From contig CM055870.1 of assembly GCA_029582165.1 (NCBI GenBank), positions 44,038,513 to 44,102,512 on the forward strand: a DNA stretch of 64,000 nucleotides, read 5' to 3'. Below are positions 22,501-33,230 of this stretch, one piece after another. Position 1 is the stretch's first letter, and each line of letters begins with the position of its first letter. The position numbers were made by a program, and so were the translations under genes. This DNA comes from Portulaca oleracea. Taxonomy: Eukaryota > Streptophyta > Magnoliopsida > Caryophyllales > Portulacaceae. Below the pieces are notes generated by a model, which did not search any database, was not told the origin of the DNA, and saw only the letters and a list, made by a program, of their open reading frames with translations.

Positions 22501-25500
22501 GAAAAAAGCTCAGGTCCCTTACTGTCTTTATCACTAATGATGACAAACTTGGTAATGGTAACATTTAGGGTTAGGGTTTAGGGTTTATCACTAAGAAGAT
22601 AGACCTGGTAACATTTTGGGTTTAGGGTTTATCACTAACATTTTGGGTTGATTTTTGATCCGGCATTGTGGTAGGTGATCTTTTGGTGGAGATGGTGCGG
22701 ATGCAAAAGTACCTTCCTCCACGTCCCCGGAAGGAGCAAGTGGAGGCGGCGACGACACTGCTTGCAAATGTTGAAAGAAAAGAAAAGCAGAAACTTGAAG
22801 TCATTGCTAAGCTCTATAAACCCAAAAGAGTGTCTCAGGAGTTGTTCTCTCTGTACCAGGAGATGCTCAAGAACTTGGTTTTCTTCCGCAACAAAAAGCG
22901 AAAGTCGGAGACTCTGAAATTGCTCGATCTTGAGACTGCACACCAGCAGTTCGACGATTGGGTTGAGAGAGCTTTTGACTGTGTTTTAATGGGTTGGTAA
23001 CGATTTTCTTTTTTGTGTGCTCAGTCAAATCTTGGCAGGTTTTAATGGGTTGGTAATGACTTTTTTCAGAAGACTTGGCAAAATCTGAGATGGCTAAGGG
23101 TTCTTCGAGCGAACCCGAAAAGAGATCAGGTTCCTCTCTTCTTTTTCTCTCCCTAATTTGATAGTTTCGGATATGCCTTGGCGGTTTTTAATGGGTTGGT
23201 GACGAATTTTTCAGAAGACATGGCAAGATCTGAGATTGGTGAGGGTTCTTCAAGCAAACTAGAGAAAAACTCAGGTTTCTTTATTTATCCTCTTTTTCCC
23301 CCTCCAAATTTGGTTACATATTGGACATTTTTTATCGACGTGGTTTTAAATTTCGACGTGGTTCCTCTAGCAATCCACAGAAAACTTCAGGTTTCTTTAT
23401 CCTCCTTTGTTCTCTCTATATAAGTTAATTTTGCCTTGATTTTTACTGACTTGGTTGAGATTTGATCAGAAGAGACAGTAAACTCTGAAACGGGCGAGGG
23501 ATCTTCAAGCAACCCGGAAAAAAGCTCAGAAGAGACTGCAAAAGCTGATTTGAGTGAGACTTCTGCTAAGGAGCAGCAGTCCTACAAACCTGAGCCAACA
23601 AAAGATGGTATAGCAATTATCTCACCTTCTGAGACTTGGTAAAATTTAGGGTTTTTTTGATGTGGAGTGGATGATTTTGTTTTTCAGAGGAGACTGCCAA
23701 AGCCGATGTGGGTGAGAGTTCTGGTGAGGATGAGCAGTCCAACAAGCCTGAGCCAATACAAGAAGGTATCGTAATTGTTTCGCCTTCAGAAACTTTAGTT
23801 AGACTTTGCATTGATTTTTGATGAGATGGTTGAAATTTGATCAGAAGAGGCAGTAAACTTAGAAACGGATGAGGGATCTTCAAGCGAACCAGAGAAAGAT
23901 TCAGGTTTCTTCCTCTTTTTTTCCCCTAATCGTTGATCTTGGTTAAATCTTGGGTATTTTTGAGGGGGTTTTAAATTGGGTATTTTTTATGGGGGTTTTA
24001 AATTGGAACTTCTGTTAATTTTTCATTTTCAATAAGTTGGTTAATATTGATTAGAAGAGACAGTACAATCTGAAACGGGTGAGGGATCTTCAAGCAAACC
24101 CGAAGAAAGCTCAGGTTTCTTACTCCATCTCTAAGATGAAAGGCTTGGCAAAATTTTGGGTTGATTTTTGATGGAGTGGATGATTTCCCCCCTCCCCCCC
24201 CCCCCCCTCATAAGAGGCTGGAAAAGCTGAGATGGTTGAAAGTTCTGCTAAGGATGAGGAGTCCTACAAACCCGAGCCAATAAAAGATGGTACCGTAATT
24301 ATCTCACCTTCTGAAAAACAAGAAGTAACTGCAAAAGCTGATGTGGGTGAGAGTTCTGCTAAGGATAAACTGGAGGAGAAATCAGGTTTCTGTCTTGTGT
24401 TTTTGTTTCTAATATGATGTTCTCAGTTAAATCTTGGTGGGTTACAATTGGTTGTTGGCGATTTTTTCTGAAGACATGGCAAAATGTGAGATGGGTGACA
24501 GTTCTTCAAGCAAACCAGAGAAAATTTTGTCGGAGGACTCAGCAAAATCTGAGTTGGATGAAGGTTCTTTGAGCAATCTGGAGGAGAAATCAGGTTTGCG
24601 TCTTTTTTTGGTCTCTAATATGATGTTCTCAGTTAAAACTTGACGGGTTTCAATTGGTTGTTGACAATTTTTTGTCTGACATTTTTCTCCTCCAAATTGT
24701 TGATATTGGTTAAACCTTGGGTATTTTTGACGGGGTTTTAAATTTTGTCAGAAGAGGCAACCAAATCTATGGCAACTGAGGATTCCTCTAGCGATCCACA
24801 GAAAACTTCAGGTTTCTTCTGTTTTTCCCCTCTATATAAGTTGACGGACTTTAGTTAATTTTGCATTCTCAATAAGTTGCTTGAACTTTGATCAGAAGAG
24901 ACACCAAAATCTGAAACAGACGAGGGATCTTCAAGCAAACAAGAAAAAAGCACAGGTCTCTTGTTGTCTTTATCACAAACTTGGTAACGTTTTCGGTTGA
25001 TTTTTGATGTGGAGTGAATGATTTTATTTTTCAGAGGAGACTGCCAAAACTGATGTGGGTGAGAGTTCTGCTGAGGATGAGCTGTCCAACAAGCGTGAGC
25101 CAACAAAAGAAGGTATCCTTAATTGTTTCACCTTTAAAAAATTTAGTTAAATTTTGCATTGATGTTTGATGCACTGGTTGAATTTGATCAGAAGAGGCTG
25201 CAGAATCCGAAACGAGCGAGGGATCTTCAAGCAAACCTGAAAAAAGCTCAGGTCTCATAATCTCTATGTTGATAGATGATTTGGTAAAATTTTGGTTGAA
25301 TTTTTTATGCAGTGGGTGAAATTGTTTTCAGAAGTGATTGCAAAAGCTGGTGTGGGTGAGAGTTCTGCCAGGGAGCAACAGTCCCACAAACCTGAGCCAA
25401 CAAAAGAAGGTCTCATAATAGTTTCACCTTTAGAAACTTTAGTTGATTTTGCATTGGTATTTGATGGTTGAAATTTGATCAGTAGATGCAGTAAAATCTG

Positions 25501-26402
25501 TAACGGGTGAGGGATCTTCAAGCAAACAACAAAAAAGCTCAGGTCACCAACATAAAAGTTTCATGAGCTGCAATTTCATGGTTTCTTTTAGTTGGATTCT
25601 TGAATTGACGTTCTTATTATTAATGACAGATTGGCATGTTGGATATCTGAATGTACTGAATCCATCTGTTAACGAGTCGAGTGACAGTTCAGATGATGAA
25701 GAAGACTCAGCTGGTATATATATGTTGTGTCTGTCAGAATTTTAGGATTCTTTCCATTTATCGTTGAAACTTTAATCACTTTTTGTTGTGAAATATTTCA
25801 AACGGCTGAAAAATCCAAGTCAGGCAAGGACACAGATGATGGAATTAATGTCATTCATTTACCAGAGATTACTCTCGGTACAGTGTTAAAGTTTGCAAAA
25901 CATAATGTCCCCTGTGAATGTGGGGAGTGCCATAAGGATGGCTTGTACATTGAAACCTGTAGGTGAAACTTTCCCCTTTTAATTTGAAAAATATATTGTG
26001 AGAAAATAAGTGATGGTGTGGTGTGTGGTGCATGCAGGTTACACAATAGATGACTTCCCGGAGATAAACAGAGCGAAGATGATGGGACCAGACGGAGTTT
26101 GTGCGAAGATGCTGGGGCGGGACGAGCAGGGGCTGATGCTGTACGTGAGGTGTGACATGCCAGGGCAGAGCCCGGAACTGTTCAATTTGAAGGGTGGTGA
26201 ACGAATGATTGTTGCGTTTGGAATGCCTGGGTCGGATGAATATTACAAGGACGGGGGACGTACCTACTGGTTTATCATTCAGAATCACTGTCCTTGCTGC
26301 ACTTTTAAAGAGGGTGACTATGAGTTTCGCTATGGTGTTTTCAGATTGCGCTGTCGAATATCAACTAATCCTGATGCTGATGCTGCTAATCAGAAAAAGT
26401 GA
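19435..26402 (+). CDS. HSP20-like protein with a repetitive exon array (about 37 exons, about 1,130 aa)
   Basis: Exons by splice signals and frame: 19435-19453, 19575-19931, 20020-20067, 20170-20238, 20374-20430, 20556-20624, 20716-20772, 20858-20917, 21001-21030, 21120-21179, 21282-21404, 21446-21502 (doubtful), 21751-21792, 21872-21931, 22017-22076, 22158-22217, 22308-22367, 22454-22513, 22675-22992, 23070-23129, 23215-23274, 23470-23607, 23688-23765, 23845-23904, 24055-24114, 24215-24385, 24474-24593, 24752-24811, 24896-24955, 25035-25112, 25192-25251, 25332-25409, 25483-25542, 25630-25713, 25824-25958, 26038-26402. Intron 1 and every later intron are phase 1. Exon 2 resembles an alpha-crystallin/HSP20 domain (HIRIDMPGVPDDSNV...GVFTMYIPF). 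The last exon has a second similar stretch (GLMLYVRCDMPG) and Cys-rich segments (CECGECH, CPCC). The middle is Ser/Glu-rich repeats, probably disordered. A chaperone-like role is inferred. Exon inclusion is untested. Confidence 0.7.
19575..19931 (+). other. Exon 2: N-terminal HSP20-like domain
   Basis: It encodes RHPFQIEVLGDTLGAFYIAH... through IPFAKG. The DMPG motif and the late NGVFTMYIPF strand fit the alpha-crystallin fold. The frame joins exon 1 (ATGATGTCGAGTTCCGAAC) across a CT-rich intron. For the downstream phase to hold, the donor must be AAAG|GCTTGT, a GC-AG intron. Confidence 0.65.
20020..22513 (+). repeat. Exon array, first block (mostly 60-nt Ser/Glu repeat exons)
   Basis: Tandemly duplicated exon-plus-intron units of about 100-240 bp. 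The typical exon is 60 nt and encodes EDMTKSEMGEGSSSNPEKNS. Flanks are TTTTCAG|AA...CTCAG|GTTTCT. The introns are also homologous (recurring TTAAATCTTGG, GGGTTTTAATGGGTTGG and ATTTTTGATGAGTTGGTTGA words), so whole units were copied. Shorter (30, 42, 48 nt) and longer (69, 123 nt) variants keep the frame. A variant family with PQKTS endings appears at 22308-22367. Confidence 0.85.
21587..21655 (+). pseudogene. Decayed array exon with phase-breaking donor
   Basis: A repeat exon (EESTKSVV...SSNNQQKTS) whose last base before the donor is T instead of G. Because neighbouring exons begin AG or AA, splicing it in would create TAG or TAA. It is either skipped or acts as a terminating exon. Confidence 0.6.
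22564..22590 (+). repeat. Short TTTAGGG-type repeat in an intron
   Basis: TTTAGGGTTAGGGTTTAGGG is followed by TTTATCAC. The telomere-like word recurs in part at about 22620. Confidence 0.7.
22675..22992 (+). other. Exon 20: unique helical domain inside the exon array
   Basis: A 318-nt exon encoding GDLLVEMVRMQKYLPPRPRK and then about 85 residues of charged helix (ANVERKEKQKLEVIAKLYKP, ELFSLYQEMLKNLVFFRNKK) ending HQQFDDWVERAFDCV. It is unlike the repeats. It resembles helical regulatory segments of some plant proteins, but I cannot name the family with confidence. The donor is ambiguous: T|GTGTTTT gives a stop with the next exon, while G|GTTGGT keeps the frame. Confidence 0.55.
23070..25542 (+). 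repeat. Exon array, second block (alternating 60-nt and 78-nt exons)
   Basis: 60-nt exons (EETVQSETGEGSSSKPEESS type) alternate with 78-nt exons (EETAKADVGESSGEDEQSNK + PEPIQE type). Together they form a higher-order unit repeated about four to five times. Some pairs are fused (23470-23607, 24215-24385, 24474-24593). A remnant at about 23350-23390 has lost its acceptor and the front half of the exon. Confidence 0.85.
25630..26402 (+). other. C-terminal exons: acidic exon, Cys-rich exon and second HSP20-like stretch
   Basis: Exon 25630-25713 ends in an acidic SSDSSDDEEDSA run. Exon 25824-25958 encodes LPEITLGTVLKFAKHNVPCE + CGECHKDGLYIET; the donor is T|GTAGGT, which gives C-Y-T across the junction. 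Exon 26038-26402 encodes DDFPEINRAKMMGPDGVCAK, then LMLYVRCDMPG, FGMPGSDEYYKDGGRTYW and the terminal FRYGVFRLRCRIS. It ends at TGA 26400-26402. Confidence 0.75.
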
Positions 26403-26734
26403 TCCATCAATGTGCTAGCTATTGGACGTACATGTCCTTGACCCATGACTTAGTTTTCGCTCTGTGTAAATTCAGACATAGACTAGACTATGACTTTGTT
26501 AACATCTACTGAGTGGCTGTATCAAGTTGAGTTGCCAATGCCACATAATGCACAATGAAAGTTGATAAGTTGACTGGAAACATGTGAAGATGATTGGAAT
26601 CTTGTTGTCTGTCGATGAGTAGTATGTGAAGGGTCTGTGGCTAGCTTGTTGACCATTCTTACATCACAAGTCAAATTAGGAGTCTTTTCTCAGCTGCTAC
26701 TACAGTCACAACATTCAGGGCGTATTTTTTTTTG

Positions 26735-26755
26735 GGTTTAGGGTTTAGGGTTTAG
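26735..26755 (+). repeat. Short interstitial telomere-like repeat
   Basis: GGGTTTAGGGTTTAGGGTTT is followed by AGG, about 330 bp after the stop codon of the exon-array gene. Confidence 0.7.
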
Positions 26756-27900
26756 GTCATGACCAAAATGCTTATCTTCTCAAATTTTCTGTTACTTGGT
26801 TGGACGGAAAATAATTTTATGAAAGTTGACCATTATTGTAGCAAAATAACATTCAATTTGAATCATGCTACTAAATTTATGTTTGCTTTTACGTGAAAAA
26901 ATGTTAACAAATGTGTTATAAAATTTCAGTCGTACCTTTAACGTTGAACTTTGCTCAAAAATATCAAGCATTTTCAAATATAGAAAAAAAGATCCTTTAA
27001 AGTGGGTCGTCGATCTAACGTTTAGAAGGGATATTGCTCGACTTTGTTGTAACTTTCGAGTATCCTAATCTTTGGTGGTTGTAGCTTTGTTGTTGTAGTT
27101 GTAATGTTATGTAGCGATGTTTGCGCCTCGGTTATTTTTGAGCTTGTAGTCGTCCCCTCCTTTATGAGTAAGCTTGCCAGTTGCTAGCGCGATCCGAATC
27201 CGTCCGAAATTTCTGGGTTTTGAACAAGATTTTTTCAACTAAATCCGAAGTATACCGAACCTGAAAATTAGTGGGTCAAACCCGACCTGCCCGTTTGACC
27301 AAAAAAATTAATTTTTTAAGCTCAACTTCATTAGAATTTGCGATTTTTCTTTGTAATTTTTAACGTTAAACTATAAGCGCAACTTGTTTATTTGTTATTT
27401 CTCTAATTTAAGTTAAAATAGTTACAATAATATATCATTACTAGAAAATAATCATATTTTATTATGTATATTGTACAAAAAGTAGTATTTAGGGACCATT
27501 TTTTTAAAAGAAAAAATGAAAAAAGTTAGCAATCAAACTAGTTGGGTTGACCCGAAACCGAATACGCCCCCCGTATTTACCCGAACCTGGAATACACCCG
27601 ATCCGTATTTACCTGAACTTGATATACGACAGACTCGAAACCCGCCCGCCCGACCGAATTTACGAGTAAAGTGAGTTGTTATTGTTGGTGCTTCTCATCA
27701 CTTTATCCTTCCCTTTCAAGTTTTAAAATATGAATTTTGAATTTTCGTCTGATAGAGTGCCAGGTGGGACCTCTTGATCTGATTCCTGCCAAATATGAAA
27801 TTTGCATTTTCCTCTAATAGAGTCTTAAGTGGGAGCTCTTGATTCGATTCCTGCCACATCATTCTTCAGCCCCTCACATTTCATCTGTACGCTTCTCAAA
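26756..27900. other. Intergenic region with CCCGAAC-rich degenerate repeat
   Basis: No gene seen. 27180-27660 is rich in CCCGAAC/CCGACC words (AACCCGACCTGCCCGTTTGA, CCCGAACCTGGAATACACCC). This is typical of subterminal regions of decayed plant DNA transposons, but no ends were found. Two diverged copies of a GATAGAGTxxxxxGTGGGAx + CTCTTGAT unit lie at 27745-27860. Confidence 0.4.
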
Positions 27901-27930
27901 GAGAATTGATGGGAAGTGGATCAAAGGTCT

Positions 27931-27942
27931 ATAAATAAGGAA
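27931..27942 (+). promoter_or_regulatory. TATA box-like site
   Basis: GTCTATAAATAAGG is a strong TATA match about 90 bp upstream of the broken ORF at 28021. Confidence 0.4.
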
Positions 27943-28020
27943 AGGATTCAGAGGAGAGCTAACCCATCACCATTCCATTTTTTTTAAGTGTAGAGTCTCC
28001 AATACACCACTAGAGTACCC

Positions 28021-28431
28021 ATGAACTGTGGTTCTCCTCGGCCCATTTCTTTCAATTATTGGAAGGTTTGCCCCCGTTTTGATCATCCTGCGGTCGAAGC
28101 AATAGGTGAAAACTTGGGCTATGTGGAGATGGCTCAAGAGGTGTGATATTCCATGGTTCTCGAGGGCACATTGGAGTTTGGGTTGATCCATAAGGAGGTA
28201 GTTGATACTCTGGCCCGAGAGGTTGAAAACGAGACTTGGTATAGAGTTGAGCGTTGGATGGACGACTATACTGATGTTATAATACATCTCCAAGCGGAAA
28301 TTTCACTACTAATCAATAAAAGAATGACTTGTTTCACTACCATCAACAATGCACTGAATAAAGGGCACAAGATTTTAGAGAGAGTTTTGAGTAGGTCTAA
28401 AAAATACCTTTTTCATTCATCAAAAACCTAA
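28021..28431 (+). pseudogene. Small unknown ORF with one in-frame TGA
   Basis: A 137-codon frame starting MNCGSPRPISFNYWKVCPRF, interrupted by TGA at 28144-28146. It continues MVLEGTLEFGLIHKEVVDTL to a stop at 28429-28431. No family recognised. The upstream TATA-like site and a plausible leader suggest a small gene or gene fragment. The part after the TGA (from the ATG at 28153) could still be translated as 92 aa. Confidence 0.3.
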
Positions 28432-28439
28432 GTCCCTCT

Positions 28440-29587
28440 CTTTTCCAATTACCCATATATAGATAGCGATAGGGATAGAACCCCAAAAGAGATTAGCACT
28501 AAAAGGGTCATTAACCCAATAGTTAATCACATTTCAAAGCCTTGTCTAACCTAACAACACATGAGGCATTAGAGAGCCATGGGATTGTATAGGCCCAATT
28601 CGATGGGCTTGGTTCATAAGGGTTACAGATCCCTCTCTTGAACTTAACCAGTTCTAATCAGATTCGTTTACACCTAGCAAAACTTATCCGAAATTCGATC
28701 CAATCTGCTCGAGCCTGAACCCAAACTGCACCCAAATGTGGGGACTAGGTCGTTTACGCGAAACTGGATCCAATCAATCCAAATCGTAACCCCAAAGTTA
28801 ACTGGACAAGAAAGACATTCGAACCGACCTGAACCTAGACATGCTTAATCTAATTAAACCCGGATCCGAAAATGGTCTAAACTGAATTTTATCTGACCCG
28901 AGGCACACTAGAACCGAATTGGAACCTACCTAATTTACATCTAAACTAAACTATACCCGATTTGAAACAGTCATATGGAAAATGTGAAATTGAATATGTA
29001 TAAATTGAACGGTTAAACACTTAACACTCATATGCTTTGACTTTCACTTTCAAAAGAAGATTCTAATACTAATAAATAATAATTAAGTTAAACACACGTG
29101 GGCTTTTGTGTGAATTGTCATATCCGATCGCCTAAATGTTATCGTTATTTTTACTATCAACTGATGTAGTAATTAATATGTTTTTGGATGATTTCCATAT
29201 AGTACAATACAAATTAATGAATCATACACCATAATATATTTACTTACGCAATTAATATTTGCTCAAAATTTGAAAAATGACATTTTAGTAATATATAAAT
29301 TTTAACATAATACGATAGCAACTCGACCCGAAACCAATCCGACTTGAAAGTAATCCGACTTTAGATTCGCCCGAAAACAAGTAACCGACTCAACCCCACT
29401 CTAACACGAAGATCCCGATCCGAACCAGTCAAGGTCGATCCGAACAAACCTGAACCTAAAATCGCACGGTCCGAACCTGATTTGACCTATTTGATTGCCA
29501 AGTCTAGATTTTCTAACTAAATTTATGTTTAGTAGACTGAATATGACGTGGTTACAGGTGGAGTTTTACTAGCATTTCATTCACATA
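28440..29587. other. Intergenic, degenerate CCGAACC-rich transposon-like sequence
   Basis: Words such as CGATCCAATC, GAACCTGAACC and ACCCGAAACCAATCCGACTT recur at 28640-28990 and 29310-29490. These are probably remains of a non-autonomous DNA transposon. No coding frame or TIR pair seen. Confidence 0.4.
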
Positions 29588-29595
29588 GTAGAAAG

Positions 29596-30275
29596 TAGGG
29601 GTGGAAGAAAAATCCGGAACCGGCACACCGAATCGGAAACCGGATAAAAAAATCGGAAACGGGCAACACCGAACCGGTTTAAAAATTCGGTGCACCGCAC
29701 CGGAAAAACCGGATACTAAACGGGGCGGTTCCGGTTTGGGATATTCACACCGCCGGGGAACCGGCACCGCACCGTTAATATAATTAAATACATATATATA
29801 TATAAATTTTGGTTATAAAAAAATTCTACCCAATAATTAATACAAAAATAATATAAATTAACTAGCTAAAAAAAAAGAACATTAGGTGTTAATGTGTTAT
29901 TGGGTTGGGCTTATGGGCTAGTAAATTTGGCTCTCTGGCTCACACTCCTCACAGTCTCACTGAGACACTGACCGTCGAGCAAGGGGAGGGGGGAATTAGG
30001 TGTTAGTATTTCAAATTTTCATTTTCCAGTTTATGGTTCTCACATTTTTTTTTTGATTAAATAGAGATTTTTTTTTGATTAAATAGAGATTTTTTTTATT
30101 AAATAGAAATTTATGCGGTTCCGGTTCACCTGTGAAACCGCACCGTTAAAGCCGCTGCACCGGTTTAATTAAAACCGGGTGATTCCGTTCCGGTTCCGGT
30201 TCCGGTTTATGATTTTTGCGCACCGTTTCATCCGGCGCACCGAAACCGCACCACACCGCACCGTTTCCACCCCTA
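29596..30275. mobile_element. hAT-type MITE (680 bp)
   Basis: Ends TAGGGGTGGAA... and ...TTTCCACCCCTA are inverted repeats. The 8-bp target duplication GTAGAAAG is at 29588-29595 and 30276-30283. The subterminal regions are packed with CCGGTTCCGG, AACCGCACCG and CCGCACCG words in both orientations, making them far GC-richer than the surroundings. No transposase. Confidence 0.88.
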
Positions 30276-30469
30276 GTAGAAAGGACATTTGCTGTGTTGT
30301 ATTGTGGAGCTTACTCTGCTAGCTTGTGTTCACACACATAATTACTTTTTCACCCTTCAATACAATAATATAATCAGTACACAAGAATTTACCATTTTTC
30401 CCTTGAATATAATAATTAATGAACAGCTTGCCTTATATCTTTTATTCAGACACAAATTTACTATATTGC

Positions 30470-30880
30470 CCGTAAATAGAGAAGTACTATTGCAGGTCGC
30501 AAAAATTGGAACGGAGGAAGTATATATAATCAATATTCATTAACTTTTTATTGCATATGCAACAAAAATTTAGTCATATGGTTATAATTTTTTTTTTCAT
30601 TTTTACAAAAGTAAGATAAATGATTTTAGTAATTACCCATCGTCAAATATAGGGGTACTATTGCAGGTCGCTAAAATTTTCACCTCAATTTCTTGGTGAT
30701 TGAACTCCTCATGTTAGTTAGGGTGACAGTTAAATTAGAACGGAGGTAGTATATATAGTCAATATTCGTTGACTTTTTATTTAACTTGCCCTAAAAATTC
30801 AGTCATGTGATTATAAATTTTTACTTTAAACAAAAATAAGATAAATGATTTTAGTAATTACCCCGTCCAAAGGACGGGTA
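30470..30880. repeat. Diverged direct duplication, about 200 bp unit
   Basis: TATTGCAGGTCGCxAAAATT, then GGAACGGAGGxAGTATATAT and AxTCAATATTCxTTxACTTT, occur at 30488-30640 and again at 30658-30870. The GGAACGGAGGAAGTATATAT block resembles Stowaway-type ends but I see no clean TIR. Confidence 0.5.
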
Positions 30881-30982
30881 TAGTAACTAGCATATAGAGA
30901 GAGATACGTGGGAGTTGTATGATATGGTTAAATTTTCAACTCAAAATCCGTCGCGAGTGTTCCTTTGAAAGATACAAATACT

Positions 30983-31033
<51 letters not shown>

Positions 31034-31034
31034 G
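30983..31034. repeat. Compound microsatellite (CT)n(CA)n(TA)n
   Basis: Uninterrupted CT, then CA, then TA dinucleotides. The sequence that follows (GGTACAAAGAGTGAGGATCA) recurs after the (TA)n tract at 43128. Confidence 0.95.
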
Positions 31035-31407
31035 GTACAAAGAGTGAGGATCAAATTATGTGGGTTATATATATACATACATACATATATATATATACTA
31101 GCCTTTCGACTCGTGCGTGGTACGAAATATAATCAAATTACATATTTTATAAAGCATTTAATTTATTTACCTTTTTATTGAAAGTATTTATGAATTTATT
31201 ATTTATAAATATAGTTTTTCTATTGAATATTTTGTTACTTATATCTATTCAAAAGCATTTACATTCAGAGAAAACATGCACTAACTCACTATGTACAAAC
31301 ATTTTACACCATCCATCGAACAAAAAGAAATTTATATTTAGAGAAAATATTATGTGATGGTGATGCTATTTAATCATTTTTTAAAATAAAATTTTACTTT
31401 TTATTTT

Positions 31408-31931
31408 AATAATCCCTACTATCACAAATTGTATGGCAATAATCCCTACTATTATTTTGGATTCTGGTGGTCCAAAAAAATAAATAAAATTGTATTGTAG
31501 TGGTACCAAATCCATCACCATATTCTTTTTATTTTTTCCATGCCTACCCCATATTGTTTTTGTTTTTGTTTTTTTGGTTCCTACACCTAGATAGGTAACG
31601 AAGTATAGTTACTAAAACATTTTTTAAATTATTTTTTTGAGATTCCGAGCAATTATTATGATTTTTTAAAAGGAATGAAATTGAAAAAATCATAAAAAAT
31701 TGAAAAAAAATTGAAACAAAATTGGGAGAAATGCTGTAAATTCATTAAAAATTGTGGTAAAGTATTGTACAAAGTTTTGAATCAAATGCAACACAAATCT
31801 ATGATATTTAGCGTATACACTCGATTTTGTCCCACTACAATACAATTTTTTTTTTGGACCACCAGAATCCAAAATGATAGTAGAGATTATTGTCATACAA
31901 TTTGTGATAGTAGGGATTATTAGAATCCAAT
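31408..31931. mobile_element. TIR MITE of the ATTGGATTCTAATAATCCCTACT family
   Basis: The left TIR (TAATAATCCCTACTATCACA...TTTGGATTCTGGTGGTCC) pairs with the right end (GGACCACCAGAATCCAAAAT...GTAGGGATTATTAGAATCCA) over about 90 bp. The right end abuts a (TA)n tract. The interior is AT-rich and non-coding. Confidence 0.8.
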
Positions 31932-31933
31932 AT

Positions 31934-31935
<2 letters not shown>

Positions 31936-32024
<89 letters not shown>
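31936..32024. repeat. (TA)n microsatellite, about 89 bp
   Basis: Pure TA repeat between two copies of the same MITE. Confidence 0.98.
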
Positions 32025-32029
<5 letters not shown>

Positions 32030-32462
32030 GTATTGTAGTGGTACCAAATCCATCACCACATTCTTTTTATTTTTTCCATGCCTACCCCATATTGTTTTTG
32101 TTTTTTTGGTTCCTACCCCTAGATAGGTAACGAAGTGTAGTTACTAAAACATTTTTTAAATTATTTTTTTGAGATTCCGAGCAATTATTATGATTTTTTA
32201 AAAGGAATAAATTGAAAAAATATAAAAAAATTGAAAAAAATTGAAAAAATTGGGAGAAATGCTGTAAATTCATTAAAAATCGTGGTGAAGTGTTATACAA
32301 AGTTTTGAATCAAATGCAACACAAAATCTATGATATTTAGCGTATACACTCGATTTTGTCCCACTACAATACAATTTTTTTTTTTTGGACCACCAGAATC
32401 CAAAATGATAGTAGGGATTATTGCCATACAATTTGTGATAGTAGGGATTATTAAAATCCAAA
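32025..32462. mobile_element. Truncated second copy of the same MITE
   Basis: It repeats 31489-31931 almost base for base (TTGTATTGTAGTGGTACCAA ... GATAGTAGGGATTATT). It lacks the left TIR, which is replaced by the (TA)n tract at 31936-32024. Its right end again abuts (TA)n. Confidence 0.85.
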
Positions 32463-32464
32463 AT

Positions 32465-32466
<2 letters not shown>

Positions 32467-32504
<38 letters not shown>

Positions 32505-32762
32505 TTTATTTCATTTTTTGTTCTTTAGTACATTTTCTTTTTATATTAGAAATATCACTTTAAGAAACATTTTTCTTACTAATAAGATATTTTATATGAA
32601 ATATGAATGGTCATTTAATTTAAACTTTATTGTTGTAGTTTCCTAACCAATTACTATATTTATTTTTATCAAAACATAATTATAATAATTTCAGACATAC
32701 TTAAGTATAATTGTTTTAACTGTTAAAAAAAAAAAAAGAAATTGCATATCGCCATCTAGAAC

Positions 32763-32828
<66 letters not shown>

Positions 32829-33165
32829 GGTTTATATTAATTTCAATTTTTGTTCTTTAGTACATTTTCTTTTTATATTAGAAATATCATGTTAAGAAAC
32901 ATTTTTCTTACTAATAAGATGTTTTATATGAAATATGAATGGTCTTTTAATTTAATTTTTATTATTGTAGTTTGCAAGTAGTTAATGTTATTTGTTTTTG
33001 GCTAGAGTAACTTACCCTACCCGTTAATTTGCATATAATAATTTTTAAATAAAGTTAAAATGAACAATTTCTATGCATTAATATTTTTTTAAAAATAAAG
33101 TAAAAAAATCAATTAGAGATTTTCAAAAATGCGCTCTTCAAATTACACATATTTCGATCCTCGCC

Positions 33166-33228
<63 letters not shown>
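32467..33228. repeat. Direct duplication bounded by (TA)n tracts
   Basis: (TA)n at about 32467-32501, 32767-32825 and 33169-33228. After the first and second tracts the same 150-bp sequence follows (TTCTTTAGTACATTTTCTTT, then CTTACTAATAAGAT). Two copies of a cassette are therefore separated by TA tracts. Confidence 0.85.

Positions 33229-33230
<2 letters not shown>

Noticed and set aside
26735..26755. Telomere proximity suggested by TTTAGGG repeats
   Set aside because: Only about three units. Such telo-box words are common near plant genes and in introns and do not show a chromosome end.
31835..32059. Tyr-Ile repeat frames (also at 33109-33297 and 42636-42842)
   Set aside because: Translations of (TA)n microsatellites.
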